Assembly (NCBI GenBank): GCA_030220185.1 | Contig: JASPKZ010004565.1 | Span: 112,001-176,000 of the forward strand | DNA from: Diploptera punctata | Lineage: Eukaryota > Arthropoda > Insecta > Blattodea > Blaberidae | Reading direction: 5' to 3' | DNA: 64,000 nucleotides | Shown here: in pieces, positions 51,518-61,716 of the stretch | Layout: each line of letters opens with the position of its first letter | How positions within the stretch are numbered: the first letter of the stretch is position 1 | The notes under the pieces: generated by a model | Databases searched by the model: none | Seen by the model: the letters and a program-made list of their open reading frames with translations, nothing else | Told to the model about the DNA's origin: nothing | Translations under genes and position numbers: made by a program

Positions 51518-52855
51518 ACATCTTACTAATTTATAAGAAAGGAGATAAATCTGATTGCAACAACTACAGGGGCATCTCATTACTTTCAACTTCGTACAAA
51601 ATTCTTACAAATATATTAGTAAGCAGACTTACTCCCTATATTGATGACATTCTAGGAGATCATCAATGTGCATTTAGAAGAAACAGGTCTACAACAGATC
51701 AGATTTTTAGTATAAGACAGATTTTAGAAAAGAAATGGGAATATAATGGTACTGTACATCAACTATACGTAGACTTCAAAAAAGCATATGATTCAATTAA
51801 GAGGGAGAAGTTATATAGTATCCTGCTGGAGTCCGGAATTCTAAAAAGTTACTTAGACTTATACGAATGTGTCTAAATGGCACAAAGAGTAGGGTGCGTG
51901 TAGGCAAACAGTTTTCGGACACTTTTGAAATCCAGAATGGGTTGAAGCAAGGAGATGCACTATCTCATCTACTATTTAATTTTGTACTAGATCATGCCAT
52001 TAAATCTTTAGAGAATGAGGAAGGCTTACAACTGAATGGTATTAATAAGCTGTTAGTTTATGCTGATGATGTAGCACTACTGGCCGATAGCGAGGAGATA
52101 CTAAAGAACAACACGCACACACTATTGAGTAACACTAAGAAATTAGGACTGGAAGTAAGTATCAATAAAACTAAATATATGGCCACACCTAGAAATTCAT
52201 TATATAATGGAAATGGACAGATAATGACAAATGAGGGAAATTTTGAGGAAGTGGCTGAATTCAAATACCTAGGAACAATAATCACAAATAGGAATGAGAT
52301 GCACAAAGAAATTAAACATAGGCTCAATTCTGCAAATGCGTGCTATTATGCATTGCAGAGACTCTTGATGTCCCAACTCCTTTAAAAAAAACGTTAAACT
52401 GAAAATATATAAAACTATTATTCTACCAGTTGTATTATATGGGTGCGAAACATGGACTCTTACTTTAAGGAGGAAAATTTTTGGACCAAAGAGAGATGAA
52501 CAGACAGGTGAATGGAGAAGACTACATAACAATGAACTACATGGTCTTTATAGGAAGCCAGATATAATAAGAACAGTTAAGTCTCGTAGACTGCGATGGG
52601 CAGGACATGTTGCGCGTATGGGGAATGAAAGACGTACATGGAAACTTCTTGTAGGAAAGCCAGAAGGAAAACGCCCAGTTGATAGACCAAGAATGAGGTG
52701 GGAGAACAACATTAACTATGATTTGAGGGAAGTAGATTATGCAGGGAATGATTGGAAAGTATTAGATCGGGATAGGGATGTGTTGAGAGCTTATGTCCGC
52801 GCGGCCATGAACCTACGGGTTCGATATTGCCAGTGAGTAAGTAAGTAAGTATTTA
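51518..52855 (+). mobile_element. LINE-A, most complete copy: RT domain to GTAA tail
   Basis: Frame 51508-51876 reads YKKGDKSDCNNYRGISLLST, then DHQCAFRRNRSTTDQIFSIR and YVDFKKAYDSIKREKLYSIL. After one frameshift near 51840, 51867-52385 reads QNGLKQGDALSHLLFNFVLD, LLVYADDVALLADSEEILK (intact catalytic box), INKTKYMATPRN and FKYLGTIITNRNEMHKEIKH. A second break near 52380 and a 39-bp deletion near 52472 (in ERRLQVFENKVLR) precede the frame 52618-52836 (RPRMRWENNINYDLREVD). The end is CAGTGAGTAAGTAAGTAAGT. The endonuclease is missing. Confidence 0.9.
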
Positions 52856-52924
52856 TTAACTTTTAACCCTAACAATCATCGCCTAAATTGTTAAACAACG
52901 TTACAAATATAAGTAGCATGTGTA

Positions 52925-53515
52925 GTGTAATATTCTTCTTCTTCTTCACTTCCTGGTTTAGGCAAGAGTTGCCTATTCCGTCTTCATTAATGGATCTAAG
53001 ACCATCTCTTCCGAGGACGTCCGACATCTCTTCTTCCTCTTGGAAAATAATGGAAGATTTTATTTGATAATCTTCTTTCTTCCATTCTTTCTACATGTTC
53101 TTTTCACTGTATCTTGTTGTTAAATATATTTTCTTTTATGGAGTAGATATGCAGTTCTTCACGGATATCCTCGTTTTTTATCTGGTCCATTCTAGTGCAG
53201 CCTTTTACTCTTCTTAAAAATTTCATCTCGGTTGCTTGGATTTTACTTTCTTGTTTGGTAGTGGTAATCCAAGATTCACTCCCATACAAAAGGACAGGGA
53301 CAGCCATTGTTCTATAAAATTTTAATTTTGTTTGTTTATGGGCTTTATTATTCAATGTTCTATTTATTGTACCACAAATAGCTTGAAACTGATGTGTTTT
53401 GTGTTCAATATCTTTATCATACCCATAGCTGATGTCACATCCTAAATATTTAAAGCGGGATACTTGTTCAATAATTTCGTCTCTAATTACTATTTATCTA
53501 ATTTCAATGTAAATT
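52925..53515 (-). mobile_element. LINE-L, C-terminal part with (GAA)n tail
   Basis: The minus frame 53104-53355 reads LKFYRTMAVPVLLYGSESWI, then IQATEMKFLRRVKGCTRMDQ and IKNEDIREELHIYSIKE. The tail is seen as TTCTTCTTCTTC at 52932. It is 5' truncated before the RT catalytic box. Related to LINE-B by wording. Confidence 0.8.
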
Positions 53516-53755
53516 CAATATTCCTTAACATGTGATGAACTGTTCACTTCAACAAAAGGTGACAGATTAAGGCCGTGCTCAATTTGCATGCATTTCCGTA
53601 CGAAATTCTGTGACGCGAACACGTACCAATACGCACACACGACCCCATGGGAGCACTCACACTAGATGCCAGTTATTCGTACGTTTACACACGTATAGTT
53701 CCCACGTCCGAAATCAGTCCCAACTTGAGATATTTATTAAGTTCGTACGTTTAAT

Positions 53756-54012
53756 ATATCGCTCATTTGCTGCAACAACGTCACAACTCAAAAACCATAG
53801 TTTTTCAGGAGAAGCATTTAAAGGTTTGAAATCCACATACCTTTGCCTGTATTCGTCATAAATATCAAATTGCTATAGCAACTCATTGTATACAATAACT
53901 TATGTCGTTCTTCCTGAATATAGAACTGAGTTTTGTCTTCTTTCATGTAGTACCAATAACTTAAAGTCGACAATTTTTGAGTTATGACGTTGTTGCAGCA
54001 AATGGGCGATAT
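53756..54012. mobile_element. MITE, 257 bp, about 40-bp inverted ends
   Basis: ATATCGCTCATTTGCTGCAA at the left answers TTGTTGCAGCAAATGGGCGA at the right, and the match includes GTCACAACTCAAAAA with TTTTTGAGTTATGAC. The interior is non-coding. Confidence 0.85.
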
Positions 54013-54159
54013 GTGAAATCGACACCGAATAATTTATTAATGGTTTTGGACTCAAATGTTTGTGGGATTCAACTTATCATTTACGTGACCATCAACGTAG
54101 GGCATGGAAATAAATACCCGAAAAATTAAAAAAAAAAAAATATATATATATATATATAT

Positions 54160-54480
54160 GGTATGATAAGAAAAATAAATGCCTGGACGGGATTCGAACC
54201 CGGATCTCTGAGTCTGTACCTCAGCGTGATATCCATTACACCACCAGGCGAATCCAATTCAAGCATTCATCTTTCTTATATATGTATTATATTCTCCATT
54301 TATTACTAGATGTCGCGAAAACTCAGTCTTCACTGCCATCTAGTAGCTGACTATAAAAAGTAAGCAAATTCTTCTTCCTTCCAAGTGTTAGGCCGAGGCC
54401 TGTTACGATCCTATAGAAAATTTTCTCTTATAAATAGAACATTTTTACTTTATAGGAGTGACGCTTTATCGATGTTATAT
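54160..54480 (-). repeat. tRNA-like cassette T1, full unit
   Basis: The tRNA-like body (54181-54249) is identical in wording to 15272-15339 and is flanked by TATGATAAGAAAAATAAATG and CATTCATCTTTCTTATATAT. The following unit sequence (ACTAGATGTCGCGAAAACTC, GCCATCTAGTAGCTGACTAT) contains a 60-bp insertion relative to the 15-kb copy. Confidence 0.8.
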
Positions 54481-55146
54481 ATATAGGGCCTATATCTATC
54501 GCACCCCAGTAAAAATAACTTTACAGCTTAAAAATGGACGAATTTCAGTTAATCCCCGGTTTAAAAAAAATGTTTAAATTGTATAAAACAAGTCACTAAC
54601 TAATCAAGGTACAGTTGCACGTTCAGCTATTCCTAAACCATTTGAACTGTGATGTAAGTGAAATTTCTTTTTCATGTGCTGGAAAATAAGGTGTTTTGAG
54701 TTCTGATGTTATTCTTGCCGGGGTGCGATATGGTAAATTTAGTCATACATTTACGAATCACAAACGTTACATATACCATATTAAGTGCAGGTATTGTTTT
54801 TAATTGTTATTGGGAGAGAAATACTTCCGTGATATTATGAGAACTCGATGCGCTTCTGTTCTCTCCTACGTCATGAACCTGTTTCTATTATCAAGAAACA
54901 GATTATTCATTGCGCAACAAAGAGATATCAGAGTACCGACACAACCTTCCTGACTGAGAAAAACATAACCATACAATACAAATTCCTTGCCCAAAGTGAA
55001 CGCTGCCTAAGGCGATATCCGAGATAGCGATGAGAAGTGTAAAAAAAAAGAGAAGATAGTTGTATAAAGATAACGGGCGAGGATAGAGATAGGTGGAGAC
55101 GTATGTACAAACGTAAATAAAATAGAGCAAAAAGGAAAAAAAATAA

Positions 55147-55186
<40 letters not shown>

Positions 55187-55237
55187 GAGGAGGAGGAGAA
55201 TAAGAGATACGAAATAAGATAATGAGAAGGGAAAAGA
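54481..55237. other. No gene recognised; (GA)n run at 55149-55200
   Basis: AT-rich with a (GA)n run. Minus frames here translate the (CT)n strand. No motif. Confidence 0.5.
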
Positions 55238-55240
55238 TAA

Positions 55241-55777
55241 CACTGGTCAACATGATTTTTGTCTCATGAGTACCAATAGTTGTACTTAATGCAGTTTATC
55301 GTGTTTTCAAATATATATTCGGAATTTCTCCACCACCCATATTTTTTATTTAAATTTCAATTAATGGATTTAAATAATTATTCTTTAATAAACTTTTTTC
55401 GTCCATTTGTCCATTGTAAAAGAAAACCAAATGAGCTAACTCAGGAGACTTCAGCTATAAAAGAGATATCAAGGCAAATGGAATGCCTAATATGCTGGCC
55501 GATTATTGTTGGACCATCAAGAGGGATGTTTCACAGGCGAAATATAGCAGAAAATCGTCATTTCTTACTTTCTAGGCGAGTCCGAATGTTTGAATATTGT
55601 GTAGTTACGAATGTAGTAAATATTAAAGTGTTTGGAATTATAAATTCCTGTCTGTCGGAAACCTTGCGCGATGGAGAAAAACCGATATCATATTTGAATT
55701 CAGGAGAAAAAATACTATCAGAATCATATATTTTTCTTTCTGAAACAAAAAAAAAATATATTTTTTGTTGCTGAGTG
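55241..55777 (+). mobile_element. TAA-flanked DNA element, copy 2
   Basis: CACTGGTCAACA at the left and GCTGAGTG at the right, each flanked by TAA (55238-55240, 55778-55780). It is the reverse complement of 28470-29009 over its full length. The plus strand keeps the YQGKWN-type frame in broken form: KEISRQMECLICW, where a one-base change shifts KEISRQME out of the WNPNMLADYCW frame. The minus frame 55558-55803 (PEFKYDIGFSPSRKVSDRQE) parallels the plus frame of copy 1. Confidence 0.75.
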
Positions 55778-56040
55778 TAATGAGTTACTGAGGCATAAGA
55801 CAAGAAAGTGGGAACATAGAAGAGAACAGCAAGAAAAAAAACTATAAGATAAGGTGGAAAACTAGAAGAGGTCTTAATAAAAGCTTTAATTTCTTATTTT
55901 ACTGGTGCACTTACATAGAATTATGGAAAGCAAAACGGTCCATCAAATACATACAGCAACTTGCTTCAGATTCAATCACTTTCTTTCGTGAATCAAAAGA
56001 TGGGAAACTAGATACGTTTAGATTTTAAAATAAATTATAG

Positions 56041-56480
56041 TTTTAAAAAACTAAAACTCTATTAGAAAATTAAAAAATGAAAAATAATTTTAATTTCCAA
56101 TACGCTTGGGATAAAATTAAAGTGGTCAACAAAAAAATCATCTCCAACACATCTAGAATAAAACTAGAGTTATCAACAAAAAGAAAAGAATTTTACCATC
56201 AAAACCGTGGTGTGCTCTATATCAATTAATATATTTGATAATAAACAGATATTGGTAAAAGTAAGCTCTCTAAGAAGAAAATGTAAAAATCATAAAAAGC
56301 ACCCCACGCTTTTGATGGTAAAATTATTTTCTTTTTGTTGATAACTCTAATTTTATTCTAGATGTGTTGGAGATGATTTTTTTGTTGACCACTTTAATTT
56401 TATCACAAGCGTATTGGAAATTAAAATTATTTTTCATTTTTTAGTTTTCTAATAGAGCGTGTTCTTTTAGTTTCTTAAAA
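56041..56480. mobile_element. Foldback element, copy 2 (loop in opposite orientation)
   Basis: Arms match 27385-27790 (TAGAAAATTAAAAAATGAAA, GTGGTCAACAAAAAAATCAT, GAGTTATCAACAAAAAGAAA). The loop reads ATATTTGATAATAAACAGAT, the reverse complement of copy 1's loop. Since the arms are palindromic, the whole element is simply inserted in the other direction. Confidence 0.85.
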
Positions 56481-56594
56481 CTATTATTTATTTTTTATTT
56501 TTTAGTTTTAATATTTTGCAGAATAAGATAAAAATGTAAATATCTTTAAATTCGATACTATTGTAGTATGAGCTAAAAGTAATACTCTTCTATA

Positions 56595-56700
56595 AAAAAA
56601 CCCTCCCAGCCGGATTTGAACCAGCGACGTATGGATTACCGAAATTATATACCACTAAGAGTTCACTGCTCTACCAACTGAGCTCTTACAACGATTGACT
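56595..56700 (-). repeat. tRNA-like sequence
   Basis: The minus strand reads AGAGCTCAGTTGGTAGAGCA-like text (A box) and B box GGTTCAAATCC, with an insertion in the anticodon region. No clear short inverted repeats around it. Confidence 0.5.
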
Positions 56701-56737
56701 AAAAAGTCGACAAGCCCGAAACCTATTATACAAGTTT

Positions 56738-57080
56738 TCATTTTTTTGATTTTCGGATGATTCTGGCCAGGGTTTTAGAAACAAAATATGATGAAATTAT
56801 TGTACTGTCACGGGTCCTCTACACGTATACAAAAGTTTCAAGTCGATCCAATGTTTCTAAGTGGGTGAAAATCGCGTTGAAAGATTCCGTTACATTGATA
56901 CAAAAACACATTTTTTGATTTTCTGATGATTATGGCCAGGATTTTAGAAAATAAATATGAAATATTGTATTGTCACGGGTCCTCTACAAGTACACAAAGT
57001 TTCAAGTCGATCCAATGATTTTTAAGTGGGTGAAAATCGCGTTGAAAGATTCCGTTACATAGATAGATAGATAGATAGAT
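56738..57080. repeat. About 170-bp tandem duplication ending in (GATA)n
   Basis: The unit CATTTTTTGATTTTCNGATG ... GTTTCAAGTCGATCCAATG ... GAAAATCGCGTTGAAAGATT occurs twice (56738-56908 and 56909-57075). The second copy ends in (GATA)n at 57059-57080. The end of the unit matches, in reverse, 27319-27385. Confidence 0.85.
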
Positions 57081-57244
57081 ACAGGTCAAGCTAATATAAA
57101 GCGTGTAAAAATGAAAGGCAACTATGGTGGTTATTTTTAAATTTTAGAGGTGTTTACTGGTATGTAACCAACGATTCCGCTCTCATAATCGATTCTTTGT
57201 TTCGAATTCCGTAGACTATTAACGAGCCCCTCTTACAAGGACAA

Positions 57245-57550
57245 TCTAGTGACTTAAGGCAAGATGTCTTGGTGCAGAACTACGGGACTTGCCCTGGTTC
57301 GATTCCTCATGGGGGAAGACATTTTCTCATGAAATTTAGGCCAATATAGGACCGATGCCCACCCAAAATGGCAAGGAATTTGGATAGCTGCTATAATTAG
57401 CGGCTCAATTAAGAAAACCAGCTATGTATGAAGGATTCGACATACTGACCACATGTCATCCCCTTACTAGCTGCATGATCGTCCACCTCTGTGATTAATA
57501 CATATGGATGTGAGGCCAGCAGTCGGGTGATGGACAAAGGTCCTTCTTGA
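57245..57550 (+). mobile_element. SINE-A copy 5, A box lost
   Basis: Starts at TTAAGGCAAGATGTCTTGGT, keeps B box GGTTCGATTCC and runs to CAGTCGGGTGATGGACAAAG. More diverged than the other copies. Confidence 0.8.
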
Positions 57551-57796
57551 CCTGCCGCACTATGCAATATTACAAGGACAAATAGGCCTACCATCTGGAT
57601 ATCATTTCTGTTCAAGGTAAGAAGTATAATGCAAAAAACAGAATAATTCCTGCAGAAACTAGAAATTGACAAATATATTATAGCACAACTTGTAACTAGC
57701 AGTAGTACCAGGGCTTGGGTGGCAATCCATACGTACTTTTGACAGTTCGTGCCAATAAATTCGTGTCTAGTAATGATATATATATACACACATATT

Positions 57797-57910
57797 GAGT
57801 TTCGTTCGATCTGCGGCCGACAGCGGGATAAGTGACGAACATCCAGTCATCAATTTGCGCTGCCCACGCAGTGTCCACGCTAGTGGCCGCAATGCGAGTG
57901 AAACTCATTG
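57797..57910. mobile_element. Short hairpin MITE
   Basis: ATTGAGTTTCGTTCGATCTG with CGGCC at the left pairs with GGCCGCAATGCGAGTGAAAC and TCATT at the right (25-bp arms with mismatches). Confidence 0.55.
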
Positions 57911-58022
57911 TAGGCCTATATATATTTTTTCAGGATCGTTTCTGTTATTTACACAAGTATCCTCAACCAAAATGTATATATATATTTTTTTTTCACACTT
58001 TCCGGTCTTACGTGTCTACAGA

Positions 58023-58160
58023 TATATGGCATGAAAATAAAAATGAATACATGAGTCGGGATTTGAACCCGAGTTTCTAACTTTATACCTTTAGTGCCCT
58101 AACCAACTGAGATACTCACACGAATCCTAACACAAACATTTATTTTTCTTATATATATAT
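58023..58160 (-). repeat. tRNA-like cassette with a different tRNA body (GTATCTCAGTTGG type)
   Basis: The tRNA-like body (58050-58122, minus) has A box GTATCTCAGTTGG and B box GGTTCAAATCC. Flanks GCATGAAAATAAAAATGAAT and CATTTATTTTTCTTATATAT are the cassette class's short inverted repeats. The body is unrelated to the GCCTGG type. Confidence 0.7.
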
Positions 58161-58167
58161 ATATGTA

Positions 58168-58484
58168 TCTCCACCGCTGTGGCCTCGTGGTAGCGTGCTG
58201 TCTTATCATACAGCGGGCCCGGGTTCGATTCCCGGTCGGGACAGGCTACTGGGTGAGGTTTCTTTCGGGGATTTTCCTCACCTGTAAGAGAAATTTCAGG
58301 AAGCTTAGGGCCCAAAGGTCCCCCGAAAATCATCCGGCCATCACTATCATCCTTATTATTATCATAATCATCATCCTTCACCAGTGTGGAAAGCAACGGG
58401 AAGCTACCATACCTATAATTCCCTAGTAAAGCTACAAAGCATAGCATGGAAAGACCTGCCCTCGGGCAAAATTACTATGGATGG

Positions 58485-58490
<6 letters not shown>
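58168..58490 (+). mobile_element. SINE-C copy, full length
   Basis: Head CTCCACCGCTGTGGCCTCGT, B box GGTTCGATTCCC, the body, hairpin CTGCCCTCGGGCAA and a GGAT tail. The ATGCTATGATTGCAG segment before the hairpin is deleted. Confidence 0.9.
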
Positions 58491-58559
<69 letters not shown>

Positions 58560-58572
58560 GAGAGAGAGAGTG
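58488..58572. repeat. (TA)n then (GA)n microsatellites
   Basis: Two simple repeats joined end to end after the SINE-C tail. Confidence 0.95.
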
Positions 58573-58854
58573 TGAGAGAGTAAAAGAATAATAAAAGAAG
58601 ACGAAGTAATAAGGCATAAGAGAAGATAGAGGGAAAATAGAAGAGAACAGTAAGAAGGAAATAAAAGAAAAAGTTAAGGATAAAGTGAAAAACTAGAAAA
58701 GGCCTTATTAAAAGTTTTCATTTCTTACTTTACTGGTCGACCTATGAAAATATGGCACGAAAACCGCTTTCTCAGGCCGTAACAGTTCTTCTAGGACTAA
58801 TACCTGGCAGGATGATGATGATGATAACTATATTTTTGACATTCGGCAATGAAG

Positions 58855-59084
58855 GCAAATACAATATGAAAAGAAAAATGAATGATTGAGTCGGGATTTG
58901 AACTCGAGTCTGTAAACTCTGCTCTAACCAACTGAGCTACCCTAGTATTCCAACACAAACATACATTTTTGTTATATATGCAGTATTCTCAATTCACGTA
59001 AGAGGTAGCGGGATATCGTTCCAACTGTCGTCTAGTGGCCACTATAACAAGTAGCATATTTAAAGAAAATATTTACTTTATAGT

Positions 59085-59090
<6 letters not shown>
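58855..59090 (-). repeat. tRNA-like cassette unit (GTAGCTCAGTTGG type) sharing the T1 backbone
   Basis: The body (58883-58945, minus) has A box GTAGCTCAGTTGG and B-box-like GAGTTCAAATCC, with an internal deletion. Flanks ATATGAAAAGAAAAATGAAT and CATACATTTTTGTTATATAT pair. The following 110 bp (CAACTGTCGTCTAGTGGCCA, CTATAACAAGTAGCATATTT) corresponds to the backbone following the T1 body at 15400-15500. Confidence 0.7.
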
Positions 59091-59141
<51 letters not shown>

Positions 59142-59165
59142 TATTTATTTATTTATTTATTTATT
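59091..59165. repeat. (TA)n and (TTTA)n microsatellites
   Basis: TA run followed by about six TTTA units. Confidence 0.95.
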
Positions 59166-59232
59166 ATTTACATAAAACATAATTGCATAGCATCATTGTC
59201 ATTATCTTATTCATTAAGTTTATGATTTAGAT

Positions 59233-59385
59233 ATCTCCTAGCGAATCATCACCATCATCACCTATGATATAAATATCATCGAGGCAGCGAAACTCCGCTT
59301 TCCAGGCGCTCCAACCTTAGAAATGGGCTACAATAAAGCCATGTCAGGAGAGAATACCGGAATGTAGAAATGACAGCGTGATGAC
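59233..59385 (+). repeat. Dispersed repeat, first of two copies
   Basis: CCGCTTTCCAGGCGCTCCAA, CCTTAGAAATGGGCTACAA and GCCATGTCAGGAGAGAA match the segment at 63845-64000. No tRNA-like head is visible. Class unknown. Confidence 0.6.
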
Positions 59386-59479
59386 ATTGAATAAAAAACA
59401 ATTACATAAATTAAACAATTAAGCTAAGTGGAGTTTTTTAGTATTTATAATTACACTGTGTTTACATAATTATTTACTT

Positions 59480-59885
59480 CTTTACGAATGAGCGTTGTTC
59501 TTATTTTCCGCTCCTTGTTTAGAAATATGTCCACGTTTTTAACAATTATTTGGGTTTACCATCACCTCGTAGCAGCCAATCCATCACGCCCAGAATTTAC
59601 TAACTTCCCGGTAACAACTGACGTCCATACTATTCAATGTCACAATTTTCTAGTATGTATATTTTTTTTTTCAGAATTCCAGCACATTAGACTTAATCGT
59701 AATTGTCGGTAATTTCTAGAAATGTTCATTCCCCAACGTAAATCAAGCGATCTCTCTTTCAATCCTAGATTGTACGTACATGGTTGTTTCTCCCAAACTT
59801 GTTTTAGGTGTCTTCGTAAGCACAGTAAAACCAACTTGTAACTAACAAGCTGAAGGGCTCTCTTTGTATATTGTAAAATCATTTA
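59480..59885 (-). mobile_element. LINE-I copy, C-terminal coding fragment
   Basis: The minus frame 59640-59882 reads LLCLRRHLKQVWEKQP, then YNLGLKERSLDLRWGMN, parallel to LCLQRDLKHVWEKES and LGFKERSRLAW in the 19-kb copy. The zinc-knuckle part is degraded. Confidence 0.65.
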
Positions 59886-59997
59886 TATTGTCAGACTCCA
59901 AATTCTGTTTATTGGTTTTCTCCTTCAAACAGTATCGCCATTTTATCTACGTCTATGTTATTTTATTCCTGTAAATTTTAATAATCACCTTCAAAAA

Positions 59998-60236
59998 TTA
60001 AAATTATAATATTAAATTATGAAATTGGTAACGTATAGGTCCGTCTCTTTAACTTTGTAAAGTATTAATTCTCTGTAGACCTTTCGGAACTAGTCCCATT
60101 ATCAGCAGAAGGAGTAGAAGATAGGACTGTATTTTCTGACTCTGAATGCAATACAAGCCTACAGAGAATTAATATTTTACAAAATGAGAAGATGGATCTA
60201 TAAGATAACAATTTCATAATTTTATATTATAATTTT
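59998..60236. mobile_element. Foldback MITE, about 78-bp arms
   Basis: AAATTATAATATTAAATTAT at the left, with GAAATTGGTAAC and GTATTAATTCTCTGTAG, returns as CTACAGAGAATTAATATTTT and so on to TATTATAATTT. The loop is about 80 bp. Confidence 0.85.
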
Positions 60237-60339
60237 TGCGTAATTTTGTGACTAATACCTCAACAGAATTTTATTAAGGTTGGCCTTCATAAATACTTTT
60301 TTGTATCTTTCAGTATTATTTATTTTTTATTTATTATTT

Positions 60340-60662
60340 TCCACCGCTGTGGTCTCGAGGTAGCGTGCTGCCTTCTCACGCAGCGGGCCCGTGTTCGATC
60401 CCCGGTCGGGGCAGTTTTTCTGTGTGAGATTTTTATCGGGGTTTTTCATCACCTGTAAGATGAATGTGAGGAAAACGTTAAGGCCCAAACAGTCCCCGAA
60501 ATCATATGGCCATCATCATCATCACTATCATCTTTCACCGGTGTGGAAAGCAACGGGAAGCTACCACACCTACAATTCCCTAGTACAGCTGCAAGCATAG
60601 CATGGAAATGCTATGATTGCAGTGAAGGACCTGCCTCGGGCAGAATTACTATGGATGGATTT
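60340..60662 (+). mobile_element. SINE-C copy, full length
   Basis: Head CCACCGCTGTGGTCTCGAGG, B box GTTCGATCCCC, the body, hairpin CCTGCCTCGGGCAG and GGATGGAT tail. Confidence 0.9.
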
Positions 60663-61240
60663 TATATGTTTATTGTCAAATATTGTCAATTTTTGCAGAA
60701 CCTATATGGGTAAATTTATTTTTTAAATTATCTTCTTATATTTCCCGATATTGACAGAACAGAAAAGCTAGAGGTTAGGTTCTGGAATTTGAGACACCCG
60801 GTATAGCAAGTTTATAGCTTGCACATAATGTAAAATGACGTGGGTTAAGTTAGACGTGAGTTATGTGTATTTTAAAGCAAGATTTAAATGTAACTAAGGT
60901 TGTAAACTTAGCGATAAACTTATCGTTAAAGGCTGTTATTACACCACTTTAACTCCTGTAGCTATATTCAAGGTCACAATCTCACAGTACATAGCTTTTA
61001 CTGCACATTACCCTATATCATAATAATGTATGCATCAAAACATGCTATAGAAAATCTGATAAACACAACTTTACATACGTCGATATGAGATGGCTCAGGG
61101 GTAGCGTGCGAACCGCATCCCACTGGTCCCAGGTTCGAATATGTGAACAACTAACCTAAGATTTTTAATGATTTTCTTCAATTTTAACGAGAATGCTCTG
61201 CTGATATTTCATTACCAGATTAATTTAATCGTCAATCACA
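60663..61240. other. No gene recognised; weak tRNA-like stretch at 61088-61145
   Basis: AT-rich. The plus strand has GATGGCTCAGGGGTAGCGTG and CCCAGGTTCGAATATG, an A-box/B-box pair in tRNA-like spacing with a poor acceptor. Confidence 0.4.
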
Positions 61241-61264
61241 ATAACAAAATCGGTGAACTTATAG

Positions 61265-61377
61265 CTCTCTTTCTCTCTCTCTCTCTCTCTCTCTATTTCT
61301 TTCTCTCTCTCTCTCTCTCTCTCTATTTCTTTCTCTCTCTTTCTCTGTCTGTCTGTCTCTCTGTCTCTCTCTCTCTG

Positions 61378-61409
<32 letters not shown>

Positions 61410-61432
61410 TCACTCTCTCTCACTCACTCTCT
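61265..61432. repeat. (CT)n / (TTTC)n tract
   Basis: Pyrimidine-rich low-complexity tract with a duplicated TATTTCTTTCTCTC block. Frames on both strands are repeat translations. Confidence 0.95.
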
Positions 61433-61628
61433 GTTTAACTTTTTCCCTTTATGGTACTTTTACAAGCCCCACGACACCCAGACGTACAGGAATACGATCT
61501 ATTGGAAGACAATTCGTATCTTTGGATCACACACATACTTTTTTTGATAACACAAAAACATGGGGGGTTTCCCTGCATGAATGAGCTGTAGAATAACTTA
61601 TATAAAAGATAATTTTACAAAAATAAGT

Positions 61629-61716
61629 AAGTTATATATCGTTCTGGGCCAAAGAGAGATGAACTGGCACGTGAATCGAGAAGACTACTCAACAGTGAGA
61701 TACACGATCTTTATGG
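61629..61716 (+). repeat. Left copy of an 88-bp direct repeat flanking LINE-N
   Basis: AAGTTATATATCGTTCTGGG to GATCTTTATGG is repeated at 62785-62872 with 3 mismatches. The sequence itself is LINE-A (CCAAAGAGAGATGAACTGGC). Confidence 0.9.

Noticed and set aside
61168..61584. 138-codon plus frame and a 62-codon minus frame rich in Arg/Glu
   Set aside because: Both are translations of the CT-rich simple repeat.
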